This document shows positions 34,871 to 48,063 of a stretch of DNA of 64,000 bases, piece after piece. Position numbers and translations under genes: made by a program. How positions within the stretch are numbered: the stretch's first letter is position 1; each line of letters begins with the position of its first letter. Location of the stretch: assembly GCF_020085105.1 (NCBI RefSeq), contig NC_058051.1, positions 5,166,001-5,230,000 of the forward strand. The letters run 5' to 3'. Below the pieces are notes generated by a model. The model was given only the letters and a program-made list of their open reading frames with translations. It did no database searches and had not been told where the DNA came from. This DNA comes from Siniperca chuatsi (taxonomy: Eukaryota > Chordata > Actinopteri > Centrarchiformes > Sinipercidae).

Positions 34871-36344
34871 TTAAGCCCCTTTTTTACAGCCTGTTCAAGG
34901 CGGGAATGTTATTCCACCTTGCCGTTCTGTATAAAATGTACAAACACGGAATGGGGGGGGAATTGTTGTTCCACCATTGTTGTTCTGCAGGTGAGGTAGT
35001 AACAGAGACGAATCGATGTCTGTGTAAAATGGGGGAGCCAGCAGGACGGGACACACTAGGACGCCGAAGCTGTTGTGTTACACGTCACGCCTCTTTTGCT
35101 TCCGGAACGCTAGCATGCTATCTAAAATCACACATTGGGGCAGCAATATGCCAGCGTTGTATGACGGGTCTTCTTTACGGCAGTATTGCAAGATCTCTGT
35201 TAAAAAGGGCTTTAGACTTGTCAATAATGACAGAAAGTCTGTGCTTTAGCATTAAATGTAACCTATTAACTTTTTTTGTTTTCCACCATGTCAACCCTGA
35301 GTGAAGATCAGTCTTTTCAAAGGGAGCAGTTAGTAAATTGCTCTGCTCTGAAAGGTTTGCTTTGTTTAGGCTTTTCATTTGCATACCAAATGAGGTTTGG
35401 AGTGAAGCGCAGGGGCCTGGCCTGAACTTATTTGGGTACTGATGGCTATCTGGCTGGCCAGTCACGCAAGGCAGGATGTAAGGACATCCATCAGCAGCAC
35501 TGACCCAACAGCCTCAGACAACAAACACAAACACACAGAAGCAAATACATCTGCTTGTATACACATGCTAAAACTCCCAACTGCAAACACGAGGCTGCTC
35601 CAAGGCGCTTTTATGAAAAAATCAAGTGACAACCCCTTGAAATTATAGTTTCTGAGAGGTGTCATGGCTTTCAAATTAATAATCCATGGTTTGATTTAAG
35701 GTTGTGCTTGAGATTTAACATATTTTACAGGATAACATACTGTTTCACCTTTGATTATATTGTGAATGTCATCCATTTCATAAAAACTCTGCTGCAGTGT
35801 TTTGGAGCATTTCATGTCTTTGTTGTCGTCTTCTTTAATCCTCCGGCTGGCTGAATGCGTGTACCAATGGCGTTTGTTGCCCCCTTACAAGAGGGAAGGA
35901 GGCAACAAACGATATTAAATCCACAGCACAAATTAGTAATCTGTGTGTACAGTTTAATAATTCAAGAACACAAATTATTTTAATTATTACAAAATGAATT
36001 ATTATTTTTAAAAACAATTTTTCATTTGCAGCCTCCGTATAAAAATGGATTTTGTTTTAAATTTTATTATAAGGGCATATTTTTTCTGCCCCAGTTTGCA
36101 ATTCGGCCTGTGATTTATGATGGACTTTTCCCTGACTCACCTCCCACGGCTTTGGTTCCTGGTTTTGTGTCTTTGCTGATACACGGTAATCCTGAATCCT
36201 GAATGGGTGTACTGGATGAACCTACATACCAGATATCCTGGGGATTAAAAGATGAGATGGGACAAACCTGTGACAAGTAAAACCTTACTCACTATAAAAC
36301 TGTGAACATCTTTAACCGAGTTAACAAGCAACTGGACAGCAGGG

Positions 36345-36461
<117 letters not shown>

Positions 36462-37472
36462 GCATTTGTCTTTACATTAACCTGACAGCAGACATGTGGA
36501 TCACAGTCTGGATCCATGCCACAGCTTGTCAACTGAGAAAAGGAAAACAATGACTCATGTTTGTTTTATCTTTTCCCATGTGCTGTTGCACAACATTTCC
36601 ATGTAGCCTTTCACTAATCTGCATTCAGTATCCAAGGTGACTAGTAAAGCTGGACATGTATCTCCCCTCAGGCCTTTAACTGAAGTCATGATGTAGCGTT
36701 TATGGTGCTTAGCCAACTGAGAATCACAATGCACACAAGACGTGACCTTGGAGGGCACACTAAGTCTTCTTAAAACACAAGAGAGTCTGAGTGTTGTTTG
36801 CTCATAAAACATATCCATCAACTATGAATTAATCATTTCAACTTGGACATAATACTGGATCTCTGAGCAGACTGTGTCATTATATGACCATCAAGATGTA
36901 AAGGCGTGACTATCAGTCATTATCACCTATGACCTAATTTCACCTGATTTTGTCAAAGTTACATTATCGTTGTGCAGTAACATAGTCAGACTTTTCAAAT
37001 CAATCCCACACGCTGCCTATCACTTCAGTCCTCAGACCTTAATCAGGTAAAAACATACATTCCTGATGAAGGTGTGAGTATCAAAACATTGTCATTTAAG
37101 TGAGTACAAGTGATTGACAGTGTTTGCTGTATTCTTAATTTCCCTCACGGTATACAGTCTCTGTATGATTTCCATATAGTATTAAAATAAACTGAAACCA
37201 GGTGCAACAGGGAAAGAAGGAAACATTGTGGTATCATTTGGAAAGGCGGTTGGCAGTAATGTAAAGCATTCAGTACTTGATTTGAAGTAAATAGGCTAAG
37301 ACACCGCATTAGATCCTCATGAGCAATCTCAAATTCAACTAAACTCTTCCGTTACAAACCTGCTCATGCACTTGAATATTGCACTATTGTAATGTTCCAT
37401 ATTTTTGTTCAGAACAAACCTGGATAAGGTGAATTTAGCTGGGCTGCTGGGCAGGGCTGTAGTCAAGACCAC

Positions 37473-37560
37473 TTAAAGGTGGGGTATGCAAATATCTCCC
37501 GCTAGCTGTCCGGCTGTACACTAAACCAGACTGCCCATGAAACTGATCTTGAACAATATC
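37473..37560 (+). mobile_element. Second partial copy of the TTAA MITE
   Basis: TTAA followed by AGGTGGGGTATGCAAAT, matching the left end of the element at 34496. I do not find its right end nearby, so it looks truncated; the stated end is approximate. Confidence 0.5.
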
Positions 37561-39741
37561 CTACGTGTTATAACATATTCATCAGTGACGAATAATGAAT
37601 CACAATCTTTCCACGGTCTCTGAATGGTCATAGATACAATGTAAAGCCGTCAATAGCTGTTGTTCTCGTGGGTTTTCCCAAATTAGAGGCCTTATCATTC
37701 AATATGCAGCATCTGTCTGTTCAGTCTTTTCTATTGTTTTATCCACCTGTCTCCTTGTTCTGTCTCCTTCTGCTCAGGTGACTATAGGATAATTACAGAG
37801 ATTTACATTGTCTTAGAGGAAATTGGAGGACTTAGCCCAGGTGTGATGTTTAAAGGCCCCTCATTACACTGATCAGCACTTAACCACTGATTTCAACCAA
37901 GTCTCTCGCCAATTAGCTCCCTGTCTGCCTCGCTACCGGGGCGGCAAAGCCCCCTCACCACCTTGCAGTAGATAAAGAAAACATTGAATACATCATTTTG
38001 TAGGTGTTTGACTTTTTCTACATTACAATTTTTGAAATTGTATATTGAAGACAAAAGTCTTTGTCTGGTTGTTGTGAGGGGAAACAAGCCTCATTTCTTT
38101 TGACAAAGCCAGAGAATCACCAAGGGAGCAGCGTGCATACAAGCAGTCTAGCAGCCACAGCCGTGCTCTGACTTGCTGCCTGCCACCATCAGCGGGTAAT
38201 TGGCCCCAAAGGATTTAGGGCGGGATGGTGTGTGTGGATGGCCCGGTCGTATCCCAGTATCTCCAATGGGGCAGTTGCCATAGAGAAGCGGAGTGAGGCA
38301 TACCAATTATTACTGCATCTTATTCCACAACACACCTGTTTGGCTCATCTGCTGGTTTAGAAACAAACTGCTGCTGTGATCAGTCTGACATCCGTGACAA
38401 GCAAAGAGATAAATGGAGTATACAGAATCCATACATGTTCAAAACCCACCATGATTATTAATGATGGCATGTAAAATGCATAATATACATCTCATATTGT
38501 GTGAAATACATTCATATGCATCTGTTTGCATGAGCAAAATACAAGTTTGTTTGGAGAGGTGTTGCTACTAGGATCATATCAATGAAAAACAATGTTCATA
38601 TTGTGCATATTTCCAAAAGAAATTCTCTGTTAACATAACAAGTTAATTATTCCTTCACTGTTGATGCATTATAATAAAAAGCAAGTTTTAGGTATGTGAA
38701 GAGCAGGAACTAAAACTACTTGAACTACTTGAAAAATGTTGGTAAGAAAAATACTGACAACTAGTCTTAAACAGGATGTAATTCAGGATGAAGGCAAACA
38801 CTTATCCACCACCCAGACCTCCACACACTGTCACTGCACTGCTCTATATAAATGTTACACTACTTTCTGTACGGCGCCGATCATTGCCATTTAATGTTAC
38901 TCTTTGTGGAAATGAAACAAATGTATCCTTTAAAAGGAAAAACCATCCATTTGTGCCATATTTTCTGAAAGTTGCTGTGGAATTATTATTTGTGTATCTT
39001 TTTTGTTTATGTGTTTCCCTTTTGCCATCTATGTTTGCATAAAAATAATAAAAACAGTGAAAATGTGAATAAAAAAGGCAAGGAGGAAAAGTTGGCATTT
39101 TGAACAAGAGAATACGTAATAAAGGCTGATGGAGACAGATTTTTCAAATACATCTTCTGCTTCATCTAGAATAGACAAAACATTAAAAAATTCAAAAATA
39201 CAGAACAAAAAGAGTACTTGAATCAGAAGAGACTAATTTTAAAATGCCATCTAAAGTGGGAAGCAGCAATGAAATTGCGTGGTGTATCAGAGATAAGAGG
39301 CTTAATCAATTATGTATTCTTGTCACTCTTGAATATATCTGAATTTATTTGCATACAGGTAGTGCTGATTCAGATTTTATTTCGTCAGAAATTTTAGAAA
39401 GTCACTCAAAACGAATACAGAAACTAAAAATAAACATCACTCTTTCTAGGTAGTCAGTTAAGGTCATTACTTTTGATGTTGCATTGTGGTTTAATCTGTG
39501 CCCACTATACAGTACAGGTTGTAATAATTCTCACTAGAGAATTGAGCAAACCGAAATGGAGGAAACACAAAATGGTGTACTATATAGTTAATGATTTTAC
39601 AGCCATAAAGTTCACTGGAGAAGTGCATGATGGTATCATAATGAACACTGTACAATGCGTAGTGACAAAGATGCATTGTTGCTGTCACTGTGCGTATATA
39701 TGAGAGGTAAATCTTGTAAAAGTTTCTGTTGGTAAAGTTCA

Positions 39742-39777
39742 ATGTCTCACACACACAAACACACAAACAGTCTCACA

Positions 39778-39835
<58 letters not shown>

Positions 39836-39836
39836 C
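39742..39836. repeat. (CA)n microsatellite
   Basis: An imperfect CA region from 39742 becomes an uninterrupted run of about 24 CA units at 39783-39831, ending in a short CT run. Confidence 0.95.
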
Positions 39837-40819
39837 TCTAAAGTCTGACTCTTGTTGCCTGTCAAACACAGCTGCAGAGCTGCTGGCCGGGTCAAGTTTC
39901 AATCATTCACAGTCGAGACGTTGCAGTTTGTTTAGGAAATGAGCGTAAATGCTGACCTCAAGGTCATCATTCATTGTGCCCTACTTTAAATAGCATGTCA
40001 GCCTCGCCTGCCTCGCGGCCAAATCTGGCATTGTCAAGCTTTAAATGGTTTGTGTGTTCCATTTGAGGGCATTATGAGGTGCTATGATAGCATACCATCT
40101 CCAAATACACCTGCCTGCTTCTTCCAAAAGACTTTCCATTAGGTCTCGTGTAATTAGTTTGTTGTGTAATGTGTTTACTGAGGAATTAGCATGCAGGGAA
40201 TGACAATGATCATGTTGAATCCATCCAAGCATGAAAAATGTTGAATGGTACTAACAGAAGGTGAGTGCCCATTACACAAGCCTTTTGAGTCCGCAGAGCA
40301 GAGATTATTCAGAATGGGAAACATCATTCTCTGAAGTTGTACATAGAGCTGATAATCATTTGGGTCAATAGCAAGTTGCCATGTGTGAATTTACAGTTAT
40401 TACATTGGCTGATAGGCTTGGGGAAAAATGTAGTAATCGAGTTTTACAGTTGGATTTACATTTAGGAAGAACTCCTTTCTCATCCAGGTCAGTCCAGTAA
40501 ACTATTTTTATGCCAAAATATTTTGTATAACAAACATAACTGGTTTAGAAGTGTTGCTAAGATCATAGTTTTATTATAAAGAAACATGGCTAAGGTGTCT
40601 GGTTTAGCCTATATGGTTACTCGGCATGAAAATACGTTACTGCTTTCACTTTTGATTTTGACAAACTCCTATTTTATACATGTTTTAAGTCAATGCCTGG
40701 CGGTGATTAGTATTTGCCAGAAGGATTTCTTTTGTCTGCATTAGAAGTTAACGGCTACTGTTCATTTGAAATGGGAATGGGAATATTCTGTTAGTTTTTG
40801 TAATTACGGTAACAGTTAG

Positions 40820-41389
40820 CCCTTTTCAACCAAATGGTACCAGGAACTAAGGAGTTATTGGAACTAAGTCAGAAACTAAAAGTCCTTCTTGTGTAATCCT
40901 GTTTGCATTTCCATCACCTTTGATCAACTGTGACGACTAGACAAATAGACAAATAATGGATTAAATAACAAATGTTTTCTTTGAGACATGACACAGTGTC
41001 ATCACATTGTTCTTGTAGTTGACAACTAACAGGAAATCGACTACATGATTTTTGAATGTCAATTAACGTTACGAGAAATGTCCCCCTAGTCCTAATATTG
41101 ATACTACTGGCAGGCAGTGTCTTACTGTCTGAATGAATGCTGCTGTTGTCGTAGCAGGTTCAAGCTTTGTGTTTGACCAATCAGGGACACTCAGTGCAGC
41201 AAACTTCCCCCCGATAGTTCCCAAACCATCCTAGAGTGCTACCTCTGGAGCAGGGACTTTTTGGAGGAACCATGGCAGAGGAAGCTGCATTTAGACCCAG
41301 GTTCCTCCATTTGAAATGCAAGTAAATTCCCAGAGTTCCTTAAAAGAAGTTCATGGGTTCCTGGAAAAGTTCCTGCTGTGGAAAAGGAC
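40820..41389. mobile_element. Non-autonomous DNA transposon (AGGAACT-rich)
   Basis: The left end (CCTTTTCAACCAAATGGTACC, AGGAACT) is mirrored at the right end by the complement of TTCCTGCTGTGGAAAAGG. Internal GTTCCTGG/CCAGGAAC motifs are repeated. This resembles a widespread fish non-autonomous element. The target duplication is not clear and the ends are approximate. Confidence 0.5.
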
Positions 41390-44300
41390 TATATGACACC
41401 ATATCAGAAGGAACCCACCCAAAAAATACCTTCACTACACTCTGGCCATGTTAATGAAGCCACTGAGTATCTTTACATTTGCTGTAATAATGTAATAATA
41501 AGATTTTAGAACTCACTCCAACTATAGCAGCTGTCATTTAAACACCTCAGTCTGAGTATCTCAATACCTTGATTTATTTGGCCGTATGAACACTGACTTT
41601 ATGGTTCCAATTAGTTTTTTAATCTACATATTATATAGGTAAGAAAGCTCAAAGAGGACAAAATTAGTGTCAGTTTGCAGAGGCAGTGTGTCAGTTTTCA
41701 CTAGCTGCAATATTCACATACAGTATGTCTCATGTGTAAGACTCTGTATTCTGCTTACCACTACTGCTGACACCAATACAGCTTGTATCAAGGTGCCAAA
41801 CAACCAAAAATAATGAAAAAAAAACATTTTTTTTCATCTAGTAGAGATTTCTTTATTTTTTCAGACTTACTCTGTTAGTTTTTTTCCTCTCTTGAGCATT
41901 GCTGAATAATTTTATCTTAGCCCTCTTAAAGCATTCAGATAAAATAAGGGGGGAAATCACTTTTTGTTTAAACTGGTCACATCCAGTGGACGTATGCAAC
42001 CAGTGACGAAGGGTATAAGTAGCCATTGCTTCATTTAAGGATTTCCAAAGGAAATCAGCAATGGCACAGAAGAACAGGACTAACTGTGTTATGGGAAATC
42101 AAGGATGGATTTCATTACTTTTAACTTCACCTTAAACATCAACAAATGTATGAGATCTCCTGCATATATGAGAATTTGGGAGCTTTATATACTGCATACA
42201 CACCATTAATGGCTTAATACATTATTGTTTTAGAATTATGAAACTTGAACCAGGTGGCCATGACAAATCTTAAGAGCAAACTCCATAATTGGACATGAAA
42301 TAGCACATTATTGAAAAACAATAGGCCAGCAACTATGGACTGGATTGATACGGGATTTCTAAAGGGTCATATAACTGTTTTTAGATTGAAGACGCTGACA
42401 TGTTATATTTTAAGGTGATCTGAAATATCTTTAAACATTTTTGCTTCAGAAAACAAAATGCAGTGTATTCTGTGATTCTGACAATCCTCTCAAACGCCAT
42501 TTAGATCATCACAGGATGTAAATGTCACAGTGTCAGTGCAACCCACAACATTACAGACGTTCTTATTACACTGTGAGTTAAATAATAGAAATGAGTGAAA
42601 GTTTGACCTCAGTCTAATGCAATTATTACTATTTCTGTTATTGCTAGTTCTTCTTTATAATGTTACAATCTTCAGTGTAAAGCTACATCTTTCTGTCTTA
42701 CTGTTTGATATAAAGTGATGACATGTACAGTACATTCACTGTGTGTTGGGTAACGGCTGATCTCTCCCACAGAGTGTATCATGGGGTCTGGCTGCAGGGT
42801 AACAGCAGGTCCTGCTAATGATGCAAGACGTGTTTGTGATGTGGAGGCTCTCTGGGGAGGCAGGGTTCAGGTGAACATGCAGCCAGGAAGCAGCCCACTG
42901 GGACCAGTTACCAAGGTAGAAGCACAGCCCTCCTCCACTCCTCACCTGTACTGTACCTCTCCACTTCCTCTGTGTGTCCGGGTGAGGGCCATGACAAAAA
43001 CAAAATTATAGGCCATATCAGACATTTTGAAGTGACTGAAGAAAACCGGAAATCAGTCACTTAAATTGAATCTGGTTAAACATGCAAGTGTAGCTTTTTT
43101 TAAAAACCTGTATACAGTTTGTCCTTGTCAAATAAACAGCAATACCATAGTGCAATTATCATATGACCACATTTCCCAAAACTCTCCCCAGCTCTTCCTG
43201 CATCATTTGCATAACTGAAAACAATCACCATGTCAGAGCAAAATATTCAGTGACCTTTCACATCCCTTTTCTCTGTTTTTGCTGAAAAGTAATGCAGCAG
43301 ATTTCCCTGCACATCCAACCCAACTGCACACAATATTAAATACAGTGTAACAGCAGGCAGAAGCTGTCAAACTTGTCAATGACAGTCTCGTATGTTTATG
43401 ATAATTACCTTGCTCTCTCCTAATTGAAAGACATTATACTTTATATGCCCTTACAAACAGGGCCAAATTAAGTGGCAAATACTTTTTTGGTGAATTTGCC
43501 CCAAGGAGCATCTCCCATTACAACCATTATGCTCTGTACTGTAAGCATAGTACTTAATGCACCGTCTAAAACAACCAAAATTCCCACAGATTCATCAGAC
43601 ATAACTCTATAGAATCGGCATTTGGATGAGATGCTGCAGCTGCTGCAACAGGCTGAATGCTGCCCCTCCAAACACATTCGCTGTTCTAAGTGTTTTATGT
43701 TTCTGCAAGACCTCAGCATATAAAACCATCATAAAAGCATTGTTTCCCATCACTGTCTGTTGGCAGTAAATTACTGCTGAGCAATGTAAAAAGGTTGCAA
43801 TTAAGTGAGATTTATAGCTCAGAGAAATTTACCGTTCTTGGTAATGCTGATGGCCACGGCCAAAATATACATCTGACCTAAGCAGCGAGGTGGGCAGGGA
43901 GATACCAAGAGCTTCAACCTGCCCACTCAAAAGACAAAATGATTCAAGGGCGGAGAACATCACAAAAAGAGATCTTAAAAATCAGGAAAAGCAAAGATTC
44001 TTTTTGATTATGTTCATTATTAAAGGTTAATATGGTCAACCCAAACCTCATCTGATCAGCAATGAGAAGCTTCTTAAACTAAAGTGTTATTGACTGGCTT
44101 ATGTAGCTGCATGGCTTACCTAAACAGACAAAGTTAACAACTTGGATTACATCTGTAGTTTTTGTTCCTCATGAGGACAATGCTCAGGTTCCTCAACTGT
44201 AAATGAGGAAAAAGGTTGTTGAGTAGATATTTTAGAGTAAACCCTGGAAAATCCCCACGTCATCATTGACTCAGAATGATACTAAATCTGTCCTAAATTC

Positions 44301-47150
44301 ATACGGGGCAGTATGCAAGTCAATGATTGGCAGATTTCATTCTTTTGAATGAATCAGGAAGAAATGAGTATCAAAGTCCACAGGCCTAAACATTACCCGA
44401 GTCTCTCTGTTGTCACTGTAAGAGAGCTACACATTAACACATTTAGCACAGCAGCTTTGCTTTCTCAAAGCTCAGCCAGGGTTTTACAACCCTCCAAACA
44501 CACCCTTTGGATTTGGGCGCCGCTCTGTCAACATTGCAGTCTCCAGACGTGCGGCTAGTAGGTTCATCAAGTCATTCCAGCCAATCAAAAAGAAGCAGCT
44601 AGGTGCAACACACTCACATGAGAGCCTATGGGGGAGCAGGAGCCATGGTGACCAGCTGTTCATCAACAGTGATGGGTAACAAAGTGTTGAGGATGCACTA
44701 ACCTGTGATGCTAGTGTTTTATTGCTAGTGTACTGTACATAGCAGTGTGATTTATAGAGTCTAATCTCTGATCATACAGGAAGAGGCTGGTGTTAAAGAG
44801 GCTTTGAGTCAACATCCTGGAAATTTGCCATGCAGTCAAAAGAGCACAAAACACGTCCAATGCTGCCAAAAAATCAGCTTGAATTTAGCAAATGCACTCA
44901 CCTGATCTACACTTCATTCCAGCTTCTTAAGGATAAAATATGAGCTTGCCAACAAAGCCCCTACCTGTGCATTTCTCATGAGTCAAACATCCCTGCTCTA
45001 TTTTCAGTCTGTTTCCCATCAGGTTGGAGGGTACAGACAATAGATGTGGGAACACCTTCAGCTTTAACCCCATCTGACCTACCTCTTGATGAATGTGACC
45101 TCTGCCCTGGAAAATCACCCAATCTATCCAACTCTTAAAGACAACGCAGGCAGAGAGGGAATCTTCAAACATGTCACCTTAACTCATATCTCCTCCGTAA
45201 TGGCTCAGAATGGGAAATACTCTTCAGCTCATCCAGGGCTGTGAGACAGACTGTATTTGAACATGAACTGGGAAAAACCAAGGCAAAGATGTTGGCAGCT
45301 GTGATGTGTGTTGAGAGGAATGCACCGTTGTTATCACTCACTGAGTTATGCAAGAATGGTTCGGTGGAAACCTTTGCCTGGTACAGTGTTGGGCCTCAGC
45401 CTCCTTATGCACAGGCTAAGCACACACTCAACGACATGTTGATACACACACACACAGAGCCAAGAAGATCCTGCCCTGAGAATTTTCTAATTACCCTCAG
45501 TGAATGGGAGGCAGTCAGACACACACAGAGAGCCAACCGCCTGGGTTATCACACACACCACCAACACACCCCGTTCTTCTTCCGAATATACTATTTTTAG
45601 CTTTCATCTAAGGCTTTTTTTTCACAGTGGGCACAAGGGAGGCATAGTGAGGAGAAGACCTGTTTAAGTGTAACTTTGTAGCCCAAGCCAAAATAAAAAG
45701 TTTTCTTTAGAGCATATACTGCCAGTTGATTCTCCTTCATAGAGGAACACATCAGGAGAAGTCTAAGAAGAACTATTGCTTTAACTAAATAAACAGACGT
45801 CTTGACATTTAGGAGTAAAAACTGTCAAATCAAAGGAAAAGTTCTTTTTTTAAAACATTTGGCCAATAAAGTCAGCAACAGAAAGAAAATGTTTAAAATG
45901 TTTTTTGCAAAGATTATGATATTCCCGAAAACCATTTTATGCTTCAGCACGTCTCTTTCTTGGTTGGATGCTGACTATAAAACGACAAGTTTTATATTGT
46001 GTATTGTATTCCTAAAATTCTTGCCTAGTACAGTCCACTACAGTTTTCTGGGGGAAACCTGCTGGAACCCATGATTTTTAACATGTGTGCTTGAAGACTT
46101 TTATGATTAAGGCAAGAATTTGACATAAAACAGTACACTCCAAAATGGCGGCATGTGACAGGTTTTCATTTGCTCACATACTCACTCACTGACATTAAAA
46201 CTGAAAAGAAGATATTGTAAAAAAAAAAATAAAAATCAAACAATTATTTATGTTTGGCATTATGTTTTTTCTTTTTGCATATTCTGTGTATATAAAATAA
46301 CATTGCTATTTTATGATACATTTTCTGGGGAAAAGAGGGATATATCCTCAGGAAATAATCATTTTGAAATGACAGGAAACCCTGTACCAGACACATTATG
46401 ACTTTCATAAGCTGTCTGTGAAAAATGTTTATTTATTTAGCGTGGCTATACAGTGCCTGTAAGTTAAAATTTGTTTCCAACTTTTTTTCCACCAGAGGAC
46501 AACTTTTAATCTAAAGAGCATCATACCCAGCTTTAACATTAGTTGCTAAAACACATTCTGATGGTACTACAGCACTGCTAATTTCCAAAGCAGCAGCACT
46601 TTGTTGTTTCTGAAAGCTTTTTTTCTCTCTCGGAAACATTCAGAAGGAGCAAACGAACCCATGGACTCCACAGGTTGAACGCAGTGTGGTAACAAGCTGC
46701 AGCCTCGGGCTACAGAACTGAATGGAGTGACAGTAAGGTGAGGAAGAGCGGTATCAGATGAACACATGAAAGAGGGAGGTCGCTGGATTTAAGGCTTTTT
46801 GTCTTTGGGCATTCAAAGGAGACAGCTGTCGACTGCACAAGGCCTGGCTCTATTCATGTGGGGGGACCGCAGACAGAGACCACGCCAACATACACACACG
46901 TACACTTCAAAGGAAGGTGTGTGTGCATATGTGTGTATGTATCTCAGAGTTTCTCCCAACAGATTCACACTGTTATTATCATCATACAACATTACTTTAT
47001 TCAGTTAATCAGAAAAGCATATCTATTCACATAACTATAATGTCATCCATGTATTATTTATATGGAAGGTGTGTAAAACCTGCAGTACTTGACAATGTTC
47101 TCTGTATTGCTCGGCATTGTGGCTTACTTCCGGTACTCAGAAAGGCCCCA
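41390..47150. other. Intergenic stretch without a supported gene
   Basis: No recognisable protein domain on either strand. One exon-like piece at 42775-42921 (plus strand) has good splice-site flanks, but its product matches nothing I know. The rest is AT-rich with scattered repeat fragments. Confidence 0.45.
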
Positions 47151-47158
47151 CACTTTAA

Positions 47159-48063
47159 AGGAACAGTCCCACATTTAGGGAAATACCCTTGTTTGTTGTC
47201 TTGCCCTGTGTAAGAAGTTATGACTTTCATCTCTGTGTCCAATACAGACAACATTAGCCTAGCTTAGCACAAAGACTGAAAGCAACTCAATTACTGTCTT
47301 AATTACATGCTAAATGTTGTTCATTTATCACACCTGGAAATAAACATGTGACATGTTTTAAAAGCTTTTTCACAGTTGGAACTACATACTTCTTGACAAA
47401 CAACCATATACTTGTTTCGTCGTCCTGTTGGCAGCTCCTTGCAGTATCCGCAAAACAAGTGACATCAGACCACGTATACAGGCAGAAGTGGTTATTCCGA
47501 ATGCCAACACTCGAATGCAAGGTGAAAAGCCTATCGTCATAGAGAGGCCGCAAGATTACAGCTACAGCAGGTGGTGACAGTCAGGTAGGCTAGATGAGCA
47601 TACTGTATTTGAAGCTAGCACCACAGTGTTAACAAACGCATGAGCCGTCCTGGATTGTATTTCATCATCTCACTCTACGGTACCTGAAGCAACACACCTC
47701 CAAAAACACAGCCCCTTGTGTTTTTTAATGCCGTGCATCAAAACCCAGAGCTAGCTAGCTAACTGAATGCCTGGTTAGCTAGCTAGCTTTTGGTTTTTCA
47801 GCAACCCTACTAGACCTTTCCAGTTGTGGTAAGGCTCCTAATGGTGTAACTACTTCTAAAACCATATGATCTCACTTTGCACTTTTATTTCTACATGTGT
47901 TAAACAACATACAGCCTGTAAACACAAGATCTATTATTTCTCATAGGACGGTGCTATGTTTCCCCCTGCTTTTTAGCACTAAGCTAAATTTGATGCACAG
48001 GGATCAAATCGAAATTAAATATCGTCTGACTCTGGGCAGAAAACACCAAAAACTCCTGTTCCT
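47159..48063. mobile_element. 905-bp TTAA-flanked DNA element
   Basis: The ends are inverted repeats: AGGAACAG after TTAA at 47155-47158, and CTGTTCCT before TTAA at 48064-48067. Including the flanks, CACTTTAAAGGAACAG is perfectly mirrored. TTAA duplication suggests a piggyBac or Kolobok-type non-autonomous element. Inside lies a 15-bp perfect inverted repeat (47749-47763 with 47774-47788). A related fragment lies inverted at about 54885-55165. Confidence 0.7.

Noticed and set aside
34798-35304. Plus-strand open frame of 168 residues
   Set aside because: It begins inside the TTAA MITE and continues through repeat-like sequence; composition and product look non-coding.
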